A stretch of 64,000 nt of DNA from Leifsonia sp. Leaf264 (GTDB lineage: Bacteria > Actinomycetota > Actinomycetes > Actinomycetales > Microbacteriaceae), in the NCBI RefSeq assembly GCF_001422325.1, contig NZ_LMMR01000007.1, forward strand, positions 303,539-367,538, read 5' to 3'. The notes beneath the pieces are model-generated. The model was not told the DNA's origin. It searched no databases and saw nothing but the letters and a program-made list of their open reading frames with translations. The translations under genes were made by a program, and so were the position numbers. Positions 15,783 to 24,439 of the stretch are shown here, one piece after another; within the stretch, counting starts at the first letter, position 1, and each line of letters begins with the position of its first letter.

Positions 15783-16805
15783 CTACGCCGAGTCGCGCCA
15801 GACGATCGGGGTCTCGAGGATGATGCCGCCGGCCGGTTGCTCCTCGCCCCGCAACTGCGAGAGCACGCTCTCGGCGACGGCGCGCCCGAGGCCCTCGGCT
15901 GGCTGGTGCACGGTCGAGAGCGCCGGATGCGCGCGCACGGCCCAGGCGCTGTCGTCGAAGCCCACGACGCCCACGTCGCGGGGAACGCTGCGGCCGGCTT
16001 CGCGGAGCGCATCGAGCACGCCGGCGGCGACGGCATCCGACGCCGCGAACACGCCATCGATGTCGGGCTCGCGCTCCAGCAGAGCGTGCATGCCCGCCCG
16101 CCCGGCGGCGTAGGAGTACAGCGGAACGCTCTCCACGAGGGCCGGATCGAAGCTGTCGCCCAGGGCATCGGTGAAGCCGGCGAGGCGGTCGGCGCCGGAG
16201 TCGCGGTCGAGTGCCGCGGCGATCATGCCAACGCGGGTGCGGCCGGTGGCGAGGAGGCGTTCGGTGATGCTGCGCGCCGAACCCCGATTGTCGATGCCGA
16301 CGAACGGGGCCTTCGCGAGGTCGGGGGGATGGCCGACGAAGGCCGAGGGGATCTCGAGGCGTTCGACGACGCGGGTGATCGGGTCGTTCTTGCGGGCGGA
16401 GACGATGATGACGCCGTCGACGAAGCCGCCGCTGAGGTAGCGCGCGACGCGGTCGGTGTCGCGCTCGGAGTCCACGATGAGGCAGGCCATCTGGTAGTCG
16501 GCATCCGAGAGGGCGGTGTTGGCGCCGAGCAGGATCTCGCCGATGTTCGGGTCTTCCAGGAACAGCGAGTGCGGTTCATGCACGATGAAGCCGATGGCCT
16601 GGGTGCGCTGCATCACCAGGTTGCGGGCGGCGTTGTTCGGAACGTAGCCGACCTTGACGATGGCCGCCTCGATGGCCACCCGGGCCTCGTCCGAGACGTA
16701 TCTCTCGCCATTGACCACCCGGCTCACGGTGCCGCGCGAGACCCCGGCCTCGACGGCGACGTCATGCACTGTTGCGCGCTTGCGACGGACGGGCGGGTTG
16801 GACAC
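15783..16805 (-). CDS. LacI-family repressor of the galactoside locus
   Basis: A 340-aa LacI/GalR regulator. The HTH TVHDVAVEAGVSRGTVSRVVN is at residues 12-32, followed by the hinge YVPNNAARNL and a periplasmic-binding-like effector domain ending GVVGFDDSAWAVRAHPALSTV. It is divergent from the beta-galactosidase/ABC/alpha-galactosidase operon. Two copies of an 18-bp palindrome in the shared control region are its probable operators. GTG 16805 is 6 nt after TACAGT, suggesting a leaderless message. The inducer is inferred to be a galactoside or galactose. Confidence 0.88.
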   Translation of the reverse strand: MSNPPVRRKRATVHDVAVEAGVSRGTVSRVVNGERYVSDEARVAIEAAIVKVGYVPNNAARNLVMQRTQAIGFIVHEPHSLFLEDPNIGEILLGANTALSDADYQMACLIVDSERDTDRVARYLSGGFVDGVIIVSARKNDPITRVVERLEIPSAFVGHPPDLAKAPFVGIDNRGSARSITERLLATGRTRVGMIAAALDRDSGADRLAGFTDALGDSFDPALVESVPLYSYAAGRAGMHALLEREPDIDGVFAASDAVAAGVLDALREAGRSVPRDVGVVGFDDSAWAVRAHPALSTVHQPAEGLGRAVAESVLSQLRGEEQPAGGIILETPIVWRDSA

Positions 16806-16811
16806 GAGACC

Positions 16812-16817
16812 ACTGTA
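16812..16817 (-). promoter_or_regulatory. -10 box of the galactoside-locus repressor (leaderless)
   Basis: TACAGT on the minus strand is 6 nt upstream of GTG 16805. Confidence 0.5.
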
Positions 16818-16842
16818 TTGGCTGCTGCAGTCGCGGCCGGTG

Positions 16843-16871
16843 TTGACATCCGTTGAATCGTCTGGTTAGTC
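16843..16871 (+). promoter_or_regulatory. Promoter of the galactoside operon
   Basis: A perfect -35 TTGACA (16843-16848), a 17-bp spacer and a -10-like TTAGTC (16866-16871). The first LacI operator overlaps the last two bases of the -10 box. Confidence 0.65.
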
Positions 16872-16887
16872 TGTGCACGTTCACAGA
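16870..16887. promoter_or_regulatory. LacI operator, galactoside locus, copy 1
   Basis: TCTGTGCACGTTCACAGA is an 18-bp palindrome with one mismatched pair and a central CG. It overlaps the -10 box, so binding would block RNA polymerase. Confidence 0.75.
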
Positions 16888-16915
16888 AAATCCCCCCAGT
16901 CTTCTTCGGGTCGAA

Positions 16916-16933
16916 TCTGTGCACGTTCACAGA
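16916..16933. promoter_or_regulatory. LacI operator, galactoside locus, copy 2
   Basis: An identical 18-bp copy of operator 1, offset by 46 bp, lies in the 5' untranslated region 29 bp before the beta-galactosidase start. Confidence 0.75.
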
Positions 16934-16962
16934 ACGCTAGCAATGACGCTGAAAGGGAGTCG

Positions 16963-19005
16963 ATGTCGCGAGCAGCGCACGAGAAGCCACGGGTAGCCGC
17001 CCGGGCCTTCGCTCACGACGGGATCGCATTCGGATGCGACTACAACCCCGAGCAGTGGGACCCTGCCATCTGGACCGAAGACGTCGAGCTGATGCGCGCT
17101 GCTGGCGTCGACCTCGTGGCCATCAACATCTTCGGCTGGTCGCAGATCAACCCCGGTCTGGGCCTCTTCGACTTCAGCGCCCTCGACACCGTGATCGGGC
17201 TGCTGCATGCCGGCGGCATCCGGATCAATCTCGGCACGGCCACCTCATCGCCGCCCCCGTGGCTCACCACCCTGCACCCCGAGATCCTTCCGGTGGCGGA
17301 TGACGGAACCACCCGCTTCCCGGGCGGTCGTCAGGCCTGGTGCCCGAGCTCGCCGGTGTTCCGTCGCTATGCCCTCGCCCTGGTCGAGCAGGTGGCGCAG
17401 CGCTACGGGTCGCATCCGGCGGTCGAACTCTGGCACGTTTCCAATGAGCTGGGCTGCCACAACGCGCTCTGCTACTGCGCCGAGAGCACGACGGCGTTCC
17501 GCCGCTGGCTCGAGAACCGCTACGGCACCATCGAGGAACTCAACCGGGCGTGGGGTACCAGCTTCTGGAGCCAGCGTTACAGCGACTTCGCCGAGATCCT
17601 GCCGCCGCTGCAGACGCTCTCCAGCCGCAACCCCGGCCAGATGCTCGACTTCCACAGGTTCAGCTCCGACGAACTGCTCGACTACTACCGCTCCGAGGCA
17701 GCCGTCATCAGGCGCCACAGCGAGGTCGCCATCACCACGAACTTCATGGTGACCAGCCACATCCGCAATCTCGACTACTGGAGCTGGGCTCCCGAGGTCG
17801 ACATCGTCGCCAACGACCACTACCTCGACCACCGCCTCGAGGAGCCGACGGCCGAACTCGCCTTCGCCGCCGACTTCACGCGCGGCCTGGCCGGCGGTGA
17901 GTCATGGCTGCTCATGGAGACGGCCACGAGCGCCGTGAACTGGCAGCCGCACAACATCGCCAAGACGCCGGGGGAGCTCACCCGCAACGCGCTCGCCCAC
18001 GTCGCACGCGGCGCCGACGGCATCTGCTTCTTCCAGTGGCGGGCCTCGGCGCAGGGATCGGAGAAGTTCCACTCCGCCCTCGTGCCGCACGCCGGAACCG
18101 ACTCCGCCGTCTGGCGCGAGGTCGTCGAACTCGGGGGAGTCATCGACCGGCTGGGCGATGTCGCCGGCAGCCGGGTCGTCGCCGAGACCGCCGTGGTCTT
18201 CAGCTGGGACGCCTGGTGGGCCGGCGACGGCGAGAACCGGCCGAGCCATTCCGTCGCCTACCTCGATCAGGTGCACGCCGCCTACAACGCCCTCCACGAC
18301 CTCGGCATCACCGTCGACATCGTTCCGCCCGACGCCGACCTCAGTGCCTACAAGCTCGTCGTACTGCCGGGTCTGCACCTGGTGACGGATGCCGATGCCG
18401 CCGGCATCGAGGCCTACGTCGCCGGCGGCGGCACTGTGCTCATCACCTTCTACAGCGGAATCGTCGACGAGGACGACAGGGTGCGCCTCGGCGGCTACCC
18501 CGGCGCCTTCCGCGATCTGCTCGGCATCCGAGTCGAGGAGTTCGCTCCGCTGCTCCCCGGCCAACAGGTCGGACTCACGTCGGGTGCCAGCGCGCGACTG
18601 TGGACCGAGAGACTGGAGGTCACGTCGGCCGAGGTGCTCGACGCCTTCGCCGATGGTCCGGCTGCCGGCATCCCCGCCGTCACCCGCAACAGCCACGGAG
18701 CAGGCTCAGCCTGGTACGTGGCCACCATGCTCGAGGCCGGAGCCTTCAAGGCCCTGCTCGGCGACATCGCCGGCTCGGCCGGCGTCGCTAGCCACGGCGG
18801 CGGCGAGGACATCGACGTCGTGCGCCGGGTCGGCGCGCACGGCAGCCACCTCTTCGTCATCAACCACACCGCTGACGACGTCGAGTTCGAGGCGACGGGC
18901 GACGAGATCGTGACGGGCGCAGCCGTCACCGGAACCCTGCGGGTGCCCGGCGGCAGCGTGCGCATCGTGCGCGAGAGCACCACCATCCAGGAGGGCACAG
19001 TATGA
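16963..19005 (+). CDS. Beta-galactosidase, GH42 family
   Basis: A 680-aa cytoplasmic glycoside hydrolase. The GH42 TIM barrel begins FGCDYNPEQW. The acid/base is Glu162 in VSNELGCH and the nucleophile is Glu319 in LLMETATSAVNWQ. A trimerisation (glutamine-amidotransferase-like) domain follows (about 395-590) and then a small beta domain. It would release galactose from beta-galactosides imported by the adjacent ABC system. In many GH42 enzymes a Zn site uses a C-x-C-x2-C motif after the acid/base. Here only Cys170 and Cys172 remain and the third is Ser. The start ATG 16963 has AAAGGGAG 3 nt upstream. It overlaps the permease gene by ATGA. Confidence 0.9.
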   Translation: MSRAAHEKPRVAARAFAHDGIAFGCDYNPEQWDPAIWTEDVELMRAAGVDLVAINIFGWSQINPGLGLFDFSALDTVIGLLHAGGIRINLGTATSSPPPWLTTLHPEILPVADDGTTRFPGGRQAWCPSSPVFRRYALALVEQVAQRYGSHPAVELWHVSNELGCHNALCYCAESTTAFRRWLENRYGTIEELNRAWGTSFWSQRYSDFAEILPPLQTLSSRNPGQMLDFHRFSSDELLDYYRSEAAVIRRHSEVAITTNFMVTSHIRNLDYWSWAPEVDIVANDHYLDHRLEEPTAELAFAADFTRGLAGGESWLLMETATSAVNWQPHNIAKTPGELTRNALAHVARGADGICFFQWRASAQGSEKFHSALVPHAGTDSAVWREVVELGGVIDRLGDVAGSRVVAETAVVFSWDAWWAGDGENRPSHSVAYLDQVHAAYNALHDLGITVDIVPPDADLSAYKLVVLPGLHLVTDADAAGIEAYVAGGGTVLITFYSGIVDEDDRVRLGGYPGAFRDLLGIRVEEFAPLLPGQQVGLTSGASARLWTERLEVTSAEVLDAFADGPAAGIPAVTRNSHGAGSAWYVATMLEAGAFKALLGDIAGSAGVASHGGGEDIDVVRRVGAHGSHLFVINHTADDVEFEATGDEIVTGAAVTGTLRVPGGSVRIVRESTTIQEGTV

Positions 19006-19904
19006 CCACCTCGACCATCGCGGCACCGCGCCGACGGCGCCTGGTGCAGCACAAGAGGGCCATAGCCTTCTTCGTCCTGCCGTTCGGCGTGCTGTTCACG
19101 CTGTTCTACCTCATCCCCATCGGCTACGCGATCTACCAGTCGATGCTCGTGGTGGAGCGCGACGGCACCTTCGGCGAGGCGCACGAGGTGTTCGGCTGGT
19201 TCCAGCAGTACGTGCTGGTCTTCCAGAACGGCCCGTTCTGGAGGTCGGTTGCCCGAGTGCTGCTGTTCGGGGTCGTGCAGGTGCCGGTCATGCTCGGGCT
19301 CGCGCTGCTGTTCGCCCTGCTGCTGGACTCGCCGCTCGTGCGCGGCAAGAAGTTCTTCAGGCTCGCGTTCTTCGTGCCCTACGCCGTGCCCGGCGTCATC
19401 GCGGCCATCATGTGGGGCTTCCTGTTCTCGCCCAACCTGTCGCCGTTCACCGCTGTCACGAAGAACATCGACTTCCTCGGTGCCGACCTGGTGCTCTGGT
19501 CGATCGCGAACGTCGTCACGTGGGTGTTCGTCGGCTACAACATGCTCATCATCTACTCGTCGCTGCTGGCCATCCCCACCGAGATCTACGAGGCGGCCAG
19601 GCTCGACGGTGCGGGCCAGGCCCGGATCGCCTGGTCGATCAAGATCCCGCTGGTGCGTCCGGCGATAGTGCTCACGGCCATCTTCTCGATCATCGGAACG
19701 CTCCAGCTGCTCGCCGAGCCCCAGGTGTTCAGGTCGTTCAGCTCGGCCGTCACGAACACCTTCACCCCCAACATGACCGTCTACGCCACGGCATCCGTGC
19801 CCAATGCCTCACTGGCCGCAGCCTTCTCGGTGGTGCTGGCGCTGGCCACCTTCATCCTGTCGTTCACGTTCCTCAAGCTCACCCAGCGGAAGGCAGCCGA
19901 ATGA
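19002..19904 (+). CDS. Carbohydrate ABC transporter permease (MalF/UgpA type)
   Basis: A 300-aa CUT1-family permease with six TM helices. Its EAA loop is EIYEAARLDGAGQARIAWSIKIPLVRPAI, which contacts the ATPase. It is coupled to the beta-galactosidase gene upstream (ATGA) and to the partner permease downstream (ATGA). No ATPase is encoded in this cluster. Actinobacterial CUT1 transporters often share a common MsiK-type ATPase encoded elsewhere, so that is inferred here. Substrate: probably alpha- and beta-galactosides. Confidence 0.87.
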   Translation: MTTSTIAAPRRRRLVQHKRAIAFFVLPFGVLFTLFYLIPIGYAIYQSMLVVERDGTFGEAHEVFGWFQQYVLVFQNGPFWRSVARVLLFGVVQVPVMLGLALLFALLLDSPLVRGKKFFRLAFFVPYAVPGVIAAIMWGFLFSPNLSPFTAVTKNIDFLGADLVLWSIANVVTWVFVGYNMLIIYSSLLAIPTEIYEAARLDGAGQARIAWSIKIPLVRPAIVLTAIFSIIGTLQLLAEPQVFRSFSSAVTNTFTPNMTVYATASVPNASLAAAFSVVLALATFILSFTFLKLTQRKAAE

Positions 19905-20830
19905 GTTCCACGACGCTCGACCGCAAGACGCCGACGACGAAGCCGTTCAAGCCGTCGAAGGAGTCGGGGCCGTCGGCCTCGGCCGGCTCGCTCAAGGAGA
20001 GCCTGCTCTCGCGCAGCGGCGCGATGCTCATCATGGGCATCTTCACGCTGTACTTCCTCATCCCGATCTGGTGGCTGTTCGTCGCGTCGACCAAGAGCCA
20101 GGGGCAGCTGCTCACCACGAATGGGCTCTGGTTCGCGGACTTCAACCTGTTCCAGAACATCGGCGATTTGTTCGCCTACCGCGACGGGGTCTTCCTCCGG
20201 TGGATGGGCAACAGCGTGCTCTACGCCGGTCTCGGCGGCCTGGTCGCAACGATCATCGCCGGCATGTGCGGCTATGCGCTCGCGAAGTACAGGTTCCCGG
20301 GCCGCGAGGTGATCTTCAACGTGGTGCTCGGCGGAGTACTCGTGCCGGCGACGGCCCTGGCCCTCCCGCTGTTCCTGCTGTTCAGCCAGGCACAGCTCAC
20401 GAACACCTTCTGGGCCGTCTTCCTCCCCAGCATCGTGAGTCCGTTCGGGGTGTACCTCACGCGCATCTTCGCCGCGCAGTCGGTTCCCGACGAACTCATC
20501 GAGGCCAGCCGCATCGACGGCGCGGGCGAGATCCGCACCTTCTTCACGGTGTCGGTACGGTTGATGGCTCCGGCCCTGGTGACGGTGTTCCTGTTCCAGT
20601 TCGTGGCCATCTGGAACAACTTCTTCCTGCCGCTCATCATGCTGCGCAGCGAGGAGCTGTTCCCCGTCACCTTCGGCCTCTACGCCTGGAACACCCAACT
20701 CAACCAGGTTCCGGAGCTGCGGCCGTTCGTGCTCATCGGCGCCCTGCTCTCGATCATCCCCCTGATCGTCACGTTCCTCCTGCTCCAGCGATTCTGGCGC
20801 TCCGGCCTCGGAACCGGATCGCTGAAGTAG
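19901..20830 (+). CDS. Carbohydrate ABC transporter permease (MalG type)
   Basis: A 309-aa second CUT1 permease with a hydrophilic N-terminus of about 40 residues and six TM helices. The EAA loop is ELIEASRIDGAGEIRTFFTVSVRLMAPAL. It pairs with the preceding MalF-type subunit, as expected for a heterodimeric channel. It ends 93 bp before the binding-protein gene, a gap with a short GGCGAC/GTCGCC hairpin (20844-20861). Confidence 0.87.
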   Translation: MSSTTLDRKTPTTKPFKPSKESGPSASAGSLKESLLSRSGAMLIMGIFTLYFLIPIWWLFVASTKSQGQLLTTNGLWFADFNLFQNIGDLFAYRDGVFLRWMGNSVLYAGLGGLVATIIAGMCGYALAKYRFPGREVIFNVVLGGVLVPATALALPLFLLFSQAQLTNTFWAVFLPSIVSPFGVYLTRIFAAQSVPDELIEASRIDGAGEIRTFFTVSVRLMAPALVTVFLFQFVAIWNNFFLPLIMLRSEELFPVTFGLYAWNTQLNQVPELRPFVLIGALLSIIPLIVTFLLLQRFWRSGLGTGSLK

Positions 20831-20923
20831 GACCCCTTCGCTCGGCGACTTCACTGTCGCCCGGGCGGATGCCCCACCGAGTAGTACCCCCATCAATCAC
20901 CCATCACCAGATAGAGGATCAGC

Positions 20924-22252
20924 ATGCAGCACATGAAGAGAGCGGTCGGCGTAGTCCTGCTCGCAACGCTCGCACTGGCCGGTTGCTCGGCGACGGGCGG
21001 AGGCGACGGCACCGCAGCCGACGCCGACGCCTGCAAGCCGTCGACGGGCAAGGTCGATCTCGAGTTCACTTCGTGGATTCCCGGCATCGAGGATGCCGTG
21101 GCCCTGTGGAACTCCGAGAACCCCGACATCCAGGTCAAGGTTCAGACCGGGCCCAACGGCAACTCCGGCACGTACCAGAACTTCTTCAACCAGCTCAAGG
21201 CGGGCAACGCGCCCGACCTCGGCCAGATCGAGTACGACGCGCTGCCGAACTTCCGCGTGCAGGACGGCCTCGAGGACATCGGCGTCTGCTCCGAGGTCGC
21301 CGCGGCGAAGGACTCCTTCGTGCCGTGGACCTGGGGCCAGGTCACCCTCGGCACCGAGAACAGCGTCTACGGGGTTCCGCAGGACTCCGGTCCCATGGCC
21401 CTGTTCTACAGGTCCGACCTGTTCGAGGCGAACAACATCTCCGTGCCGACCACCTGGGCCGAGTACAAGGATGCCGCCAAGAAGGTGCGCGCCGCCGGCG
21501 GGTACATCACCAACTTCTCGCAGAGCGACATCAACCAGTTCGCCGGATTCGTCTGGCAGGCCGACGGCCAGTGGTTCCAGAACGACGGCGACGAGTGGAC
21601 CGTCGACCTGACCAGTGACGCCTCCAAGCAGGTCGCCGACTACTGGCAGGACCTCATCGACGAGGACCTCGTCTCCACGGTTCCGGCCTGGACCGACGAG
21701 TGGAACAACGCCTACAACTCGGGCAACGTCTGGAGCTGGAACTCCGCGGTCTGGGGCGCCAACTCCATCGCGAGCGGTGCTCCCGACACAGCGGGCAAGT
21801 GGTCGGTCGCTCCGGCTCCGCAGTGGAACGCGGGCGAGGAGAAGGCCGGAAACTGGGGTGGGTCATCCGTCGCGGTCTTCAAGGGAACCGACCACCTCTA
21901 CGAGGCGTCGAAGTTCGCACTGTGGCTGAACACCTCCGACGAGTCGCTCACGCTGCTCAACAAGTCGGCGAACATCTACCCCGCCACGACCGAGGGCCTC
22001 AAGCTCCCGTCGCTGCAGGAGGGTGTCGAGTTCTACGGCGGGCAGAAGATCTACGACGTCTTCGCGGATGCCGCGACCCAGGTGAACCCCGACTTCGTGT
22101 GGGGCCCCACCATGACGCAGACCTACGCCGACGTCTCCGACGGTTTCAAGGCCGCCGTGACCGGTGACGGTACCCTGTTCGATGCGCTCACCGATGGTCA
22201 GAAGTCGACCATCGACGCGATGAAGGCCCAGTCGATTCCGGTCAAGGGATAG
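20924..22252 (+). CDS. Sugar ABC transporter substrate-binding lipoprotein (CUT1)
   Basis: A 442-aa extracellular binding protein. The signal peptide ends in the lipobox LALAGC (Cys about residue 21), and a SBP_bac_1-fold domain follows, starting DLEFTSWIPGIEDAVALWNSENPDIQVKV. Typical features of oligosaccharide-binding proteins are visible: PQDSGPMALFYRSDLFE, a central WQNDGDEW-like segment, and many Trp residues that would stack on sugar rings. GAGGA precedes ATG 20924. It feeds the two permeases upstream. The alpha-galactosidase downstream suggests raffinose-family or melibiose-type ligands. Confidence 0.87.
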   Translation: MQHMKRAVGVVLLATLALAGCSATGGGDGTAADADACKPSTGKVDLEFTSWIPGIEDAVALWNSENPDIQVKVQTGPNGNSGTYQNFFNQLKAGNAPDLGQIEYDALPNFRVQDGLEDIGVCSEVAAAKDSFVPWTWGQVTLGTENSVYGVPQDSGPMALFYRSDLFEANNISVPTTWAEYKDAAKKVRAAGGYITNFSQSDINQFAGFVWQADGQWFQNDGDEWTVDLTSDASKQVADYWQDLIDEDLVSTVPAWTDEWNNAYNSGNVWSWNSAVWGANSIASGAPDTAGKWSVAPAPQWNAGEEKAGNWGGSSVAVFKGTDHLYEASKFALWLNTSDESLTLLNKSANIYPATTEGLKLPSLQEGVEFYGGQKIYDVFADAATQVNPDFVWGPTMTQTYADVSDGFKAAVTGDGTLFDALTDGQKSTIDAMKAQSIPVKG

Positions 22253-22256
22253 TCAT

Positions 22257-24377
22257 TTGATCCACCACCTCCGTGCCGCGGGCGTCAGTCTCCTCCTCGA
22301 CTCCCGCGGCACGGGCGTGCCCGGCATCGTGCACTGGGGCCGCGACCTCGGCCCCCTCGCCGATGCCGACCTCGTCGCTCTCGCCGACGCGCTGGTTCCC
22401 GCCGTGTCCCCATCGTCGATCGACGTGCCGATCCGGTTGAGCCTGCTGCCCTCGTTCCGCGAGGGCTGGAGCGGGCGCCCGGCGCTGTCGGTGTTCCGCG
22501 ACGCTCCGATCGACCTCGCTCTCGAGCTCGCCGGGGTGGAGATCGGCGCCGGATCGGGTGCCGTCGGAGCGTCGAACGTCGTCATCAGGCTCACGGATGC
22601 CGCCGCCGGCGTCACGGTCGACACCGAGGTGGAGCTCAGCGCCGAGGGCGTGCTGCGCCTGCGCCACACAGTCACGAACACCGGCGACTCGGCGCTCGGG
22701 TTGGCGGCGGCATCCGTCGTCGTCCCCGTGCCCGACCGTGCGGCGGAGGTGCTCGACTTCTCGGGTCTGTGGACCCACGAGCGGCGCCCGCAGCGCCAGA
22801 TCCTCGGGCAGGGGGTGTGGTCGCGCGAGTCGCGTCACGGCAGGCCCGGTCACGACAACGCCTACCTGCTCGCCGCCGGAACCCCCGGCTTCGGCTTCCG
22901 TCACGGCGAGGTCTGGGCGGCGCACCTGGCCTGGAGCGGCGACGGCGTGGTCTGGGCCGAACGCTCGCCGCTCGGCCCCGGCACCATCGGCGTCGGCGAG
23001 TTGCTTGCAGCAGGCGAACTCTCGATCGCACCCGGAGGGCAGTACCGCTCCCCGTGGACCGTGCTGGTGTACTCGGACTCCGGCCTCGACGGCGTCTCGG
23101 ACCGGCTGCATCCGTGGGTGCGGTCGTGGTCGACGATCGCCTCCCCGCGACCCGTCATCCTCAACACGTGGGAGGCCGTCTACTTCGATCACTCCCTCGA
23201 GCGCCTGACGCCGTTGGTCGACGCCGCGGCCGAGGTCGGCGTCGAGCGTTTCGTTCTCGACGACGGCTGGTTCACCGGCCGCAGCGACGACCGGCGGGCG
23301 TTGGGCGACTGGTTCGTCGATCCGGCCGCGTGGCCCGACGGGCTGCATCCGCTCATCGACAGGGTGACGGCGGCGGGCATGGACTTCGGCCTGTGGGTGG
23401 AACCCGAGATGGTCAACCGCGACTCCGATGTCGCCCGCGCGCACCCCGACTGGATTCTGGGGGCGACGGATGCCGTCACCTGGCGCTGGCAGAACGTGCT
23501 CGACCTCGCGAACCCCGACGCCTTCTCCTACGTGTTCGAGAGGCTCGACGCGCTTCTCACCGAGTACCCGATCGCGTACCTCAAGTGGGACCACAACCGC
23601 GACCTGCTCGGCGGCTCGGCCCACCGGCAGACGACGGCGCTGTACCGCCTGATCGACGCCGTGCGAGCGGCGCACCCCCGAGTCGAGATCGAGTCGTGCG
23701 CCTCGGGCGGAGGCCGGGTCGATCTCGGCATCCTGCAGCGCACCGATCGCGTGTGGGTGAGCGACACGAACGACCCGCTCGAGCGGCAGTCGATCCAGCG
23801 ATACACCGCGCTGGTGGTGCCGCCCGAGTACCTCGGCGGACACCTCGGCATCGCCCGCGCCCACACCACCGGGCGCACGGCGACGCTGTCGTTCCGACTC
23901 GCGACTGCCCTGTTCGGGCACGCCGGCATCGAGTGGAACATCGCCGAGGCGACAGCGGCCGAACTGGCCGGTGTCGCCGAGTGGATCGCGCTCTACAAGC
24001 GCGAACGCGGCCTGCTGCACGGCGGACGTGTCGTGCGACCGGATGCGAGCGACGTCGCCCTCGTGTGCCACGGCGTCGTCGCGGTCGACGGCTCCCGCGC
24101 GCTGTTCAGCTACGCGGCACTGGCGGCCCCGTCGGCGGCCATCCCGGCTCCGCAGCGCTTCCCGGGCCTCGACCCGACGCGGCGCTACAGGGTGCGACCC
24201 CTCGAGCTCGGTGCCGACGTCTTCGCGCTGCAGGATGCCGCACCGGCCTGGTGGACCGCCGGCGAGGTCGTGCTGACCGGCGCCGTTCTGGGCGAGGTCG
24301 GGCTGCCGATGCCGCTGATCGCACCGGAGAACGCCGTGCTCGTCGAGTTCCACGCCGTGGACACTCCCGCTCACTAG
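22257..24377 (+). CDS. Alpha-galactosidase, GH36 family
   Basis: A 706-aa enzyme with an N-terminal beta-supersandwich (about 1-280), a catalytic barrel (about 295-620) and a C-terminal beta domain. The nucleophile is Asp445 in YLKWDHNRDL and the acid/base is Asp503 in VSDTNDPLERQ. CASGGGRVDLG is the substrate-binding motif of bacterial GH36. It would remove alpha-1,6-galactose from melibiose or raffinose-type sugars. The start is TTG 22257, 4 bases after the binding-protein stop, with AAGGGA 8 nt upstream. The next in-frame starts are much further in. It is the last gene of the galactoside operon. Confidence 0.88.
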   Translation: MIHHLRAAGVSLLLDSRGTGVPGIVHWGRDLGPLADADLVALADALVPAVSPSSIDVPIRLSLLPSFREGWSGRPALSVFRDAPIDLALELAGVEIGAGSGAVGASNVVIRLTDAAAGVTVDTEVELSAEGVLRLRHTVTNTGDSALGLAAASVVVPVPDRAAEVLDFSGLWTHERRPQRQILGQGVWSRESRHGRPGHDNAYLLAAGTPGFGFRHGEVWAAHLAWSGDGVVWAERSPLGPGTIGVGELLAAGELSIAPGGQYRSPWTVLVYSDSGLDGVSDRLHPWVRSWSTIASPRPVILNTWEAVYFDHSLERLTPLVDAAAEVGVERFVLDDGWFTGRSDDRRALGDWFVDPAAWPDGLHPLIDRVTAAGMDFGLWVEPEMVNRDSDVARAHPDWILGATDAVTWRWQNVLDLANPDAFSYVFERLDALLTEYPIAYLKWDHNRDLLGGSAHRQTTALYRLIDAVRAAHPRVEIESCASGGGRVDLGILQRTDRVWVSDTNDPLERQSIQRYTALVVPPEYLGGHLGIARAHTTGRTATLSFRLATALFGHAGIEWNIAEATAAELAGVAEWIALYKRERGLLHGGRVVRPDASDVALVCHGVVAVDGSRALFSYAALAAPSAAIPAPQRFPGLDPTRRYRVRPLELGADVFALQDAAPAWWTAGEVVLTGAVLGEVGLPMPLIAPENAVLVEFHAVDTPAH

Positions 24378-24391
24378 GATCGGTCTCGAGC

Positions 24392-24406
24392 GGCCCGTCG
24401 CGGGCC
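24392..24406 (+). terminator. Short hairpin after the galactoside operon
   Basis: GGCCCG (24392-24397) pairs with CGGGCC (24401-24406) around a 3-base loop, 15 bases after the alpha-galactosidase stop. There is no T-tract. It may be a weak terminator. Confidence 0.4.
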
Positions 24407-24439
24407 CGTCAGCGCAGCAGTGACCGAGAGGGTGCCACC

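Noticed and set aside
19002-24377. Missing ATPase as evidence of a broken transporter
   Set aside because: CUT1 transporters of actinobacteria commonly rely on a shared MsiK-type ATPase encoded elsewhere, so its absence here is normal.
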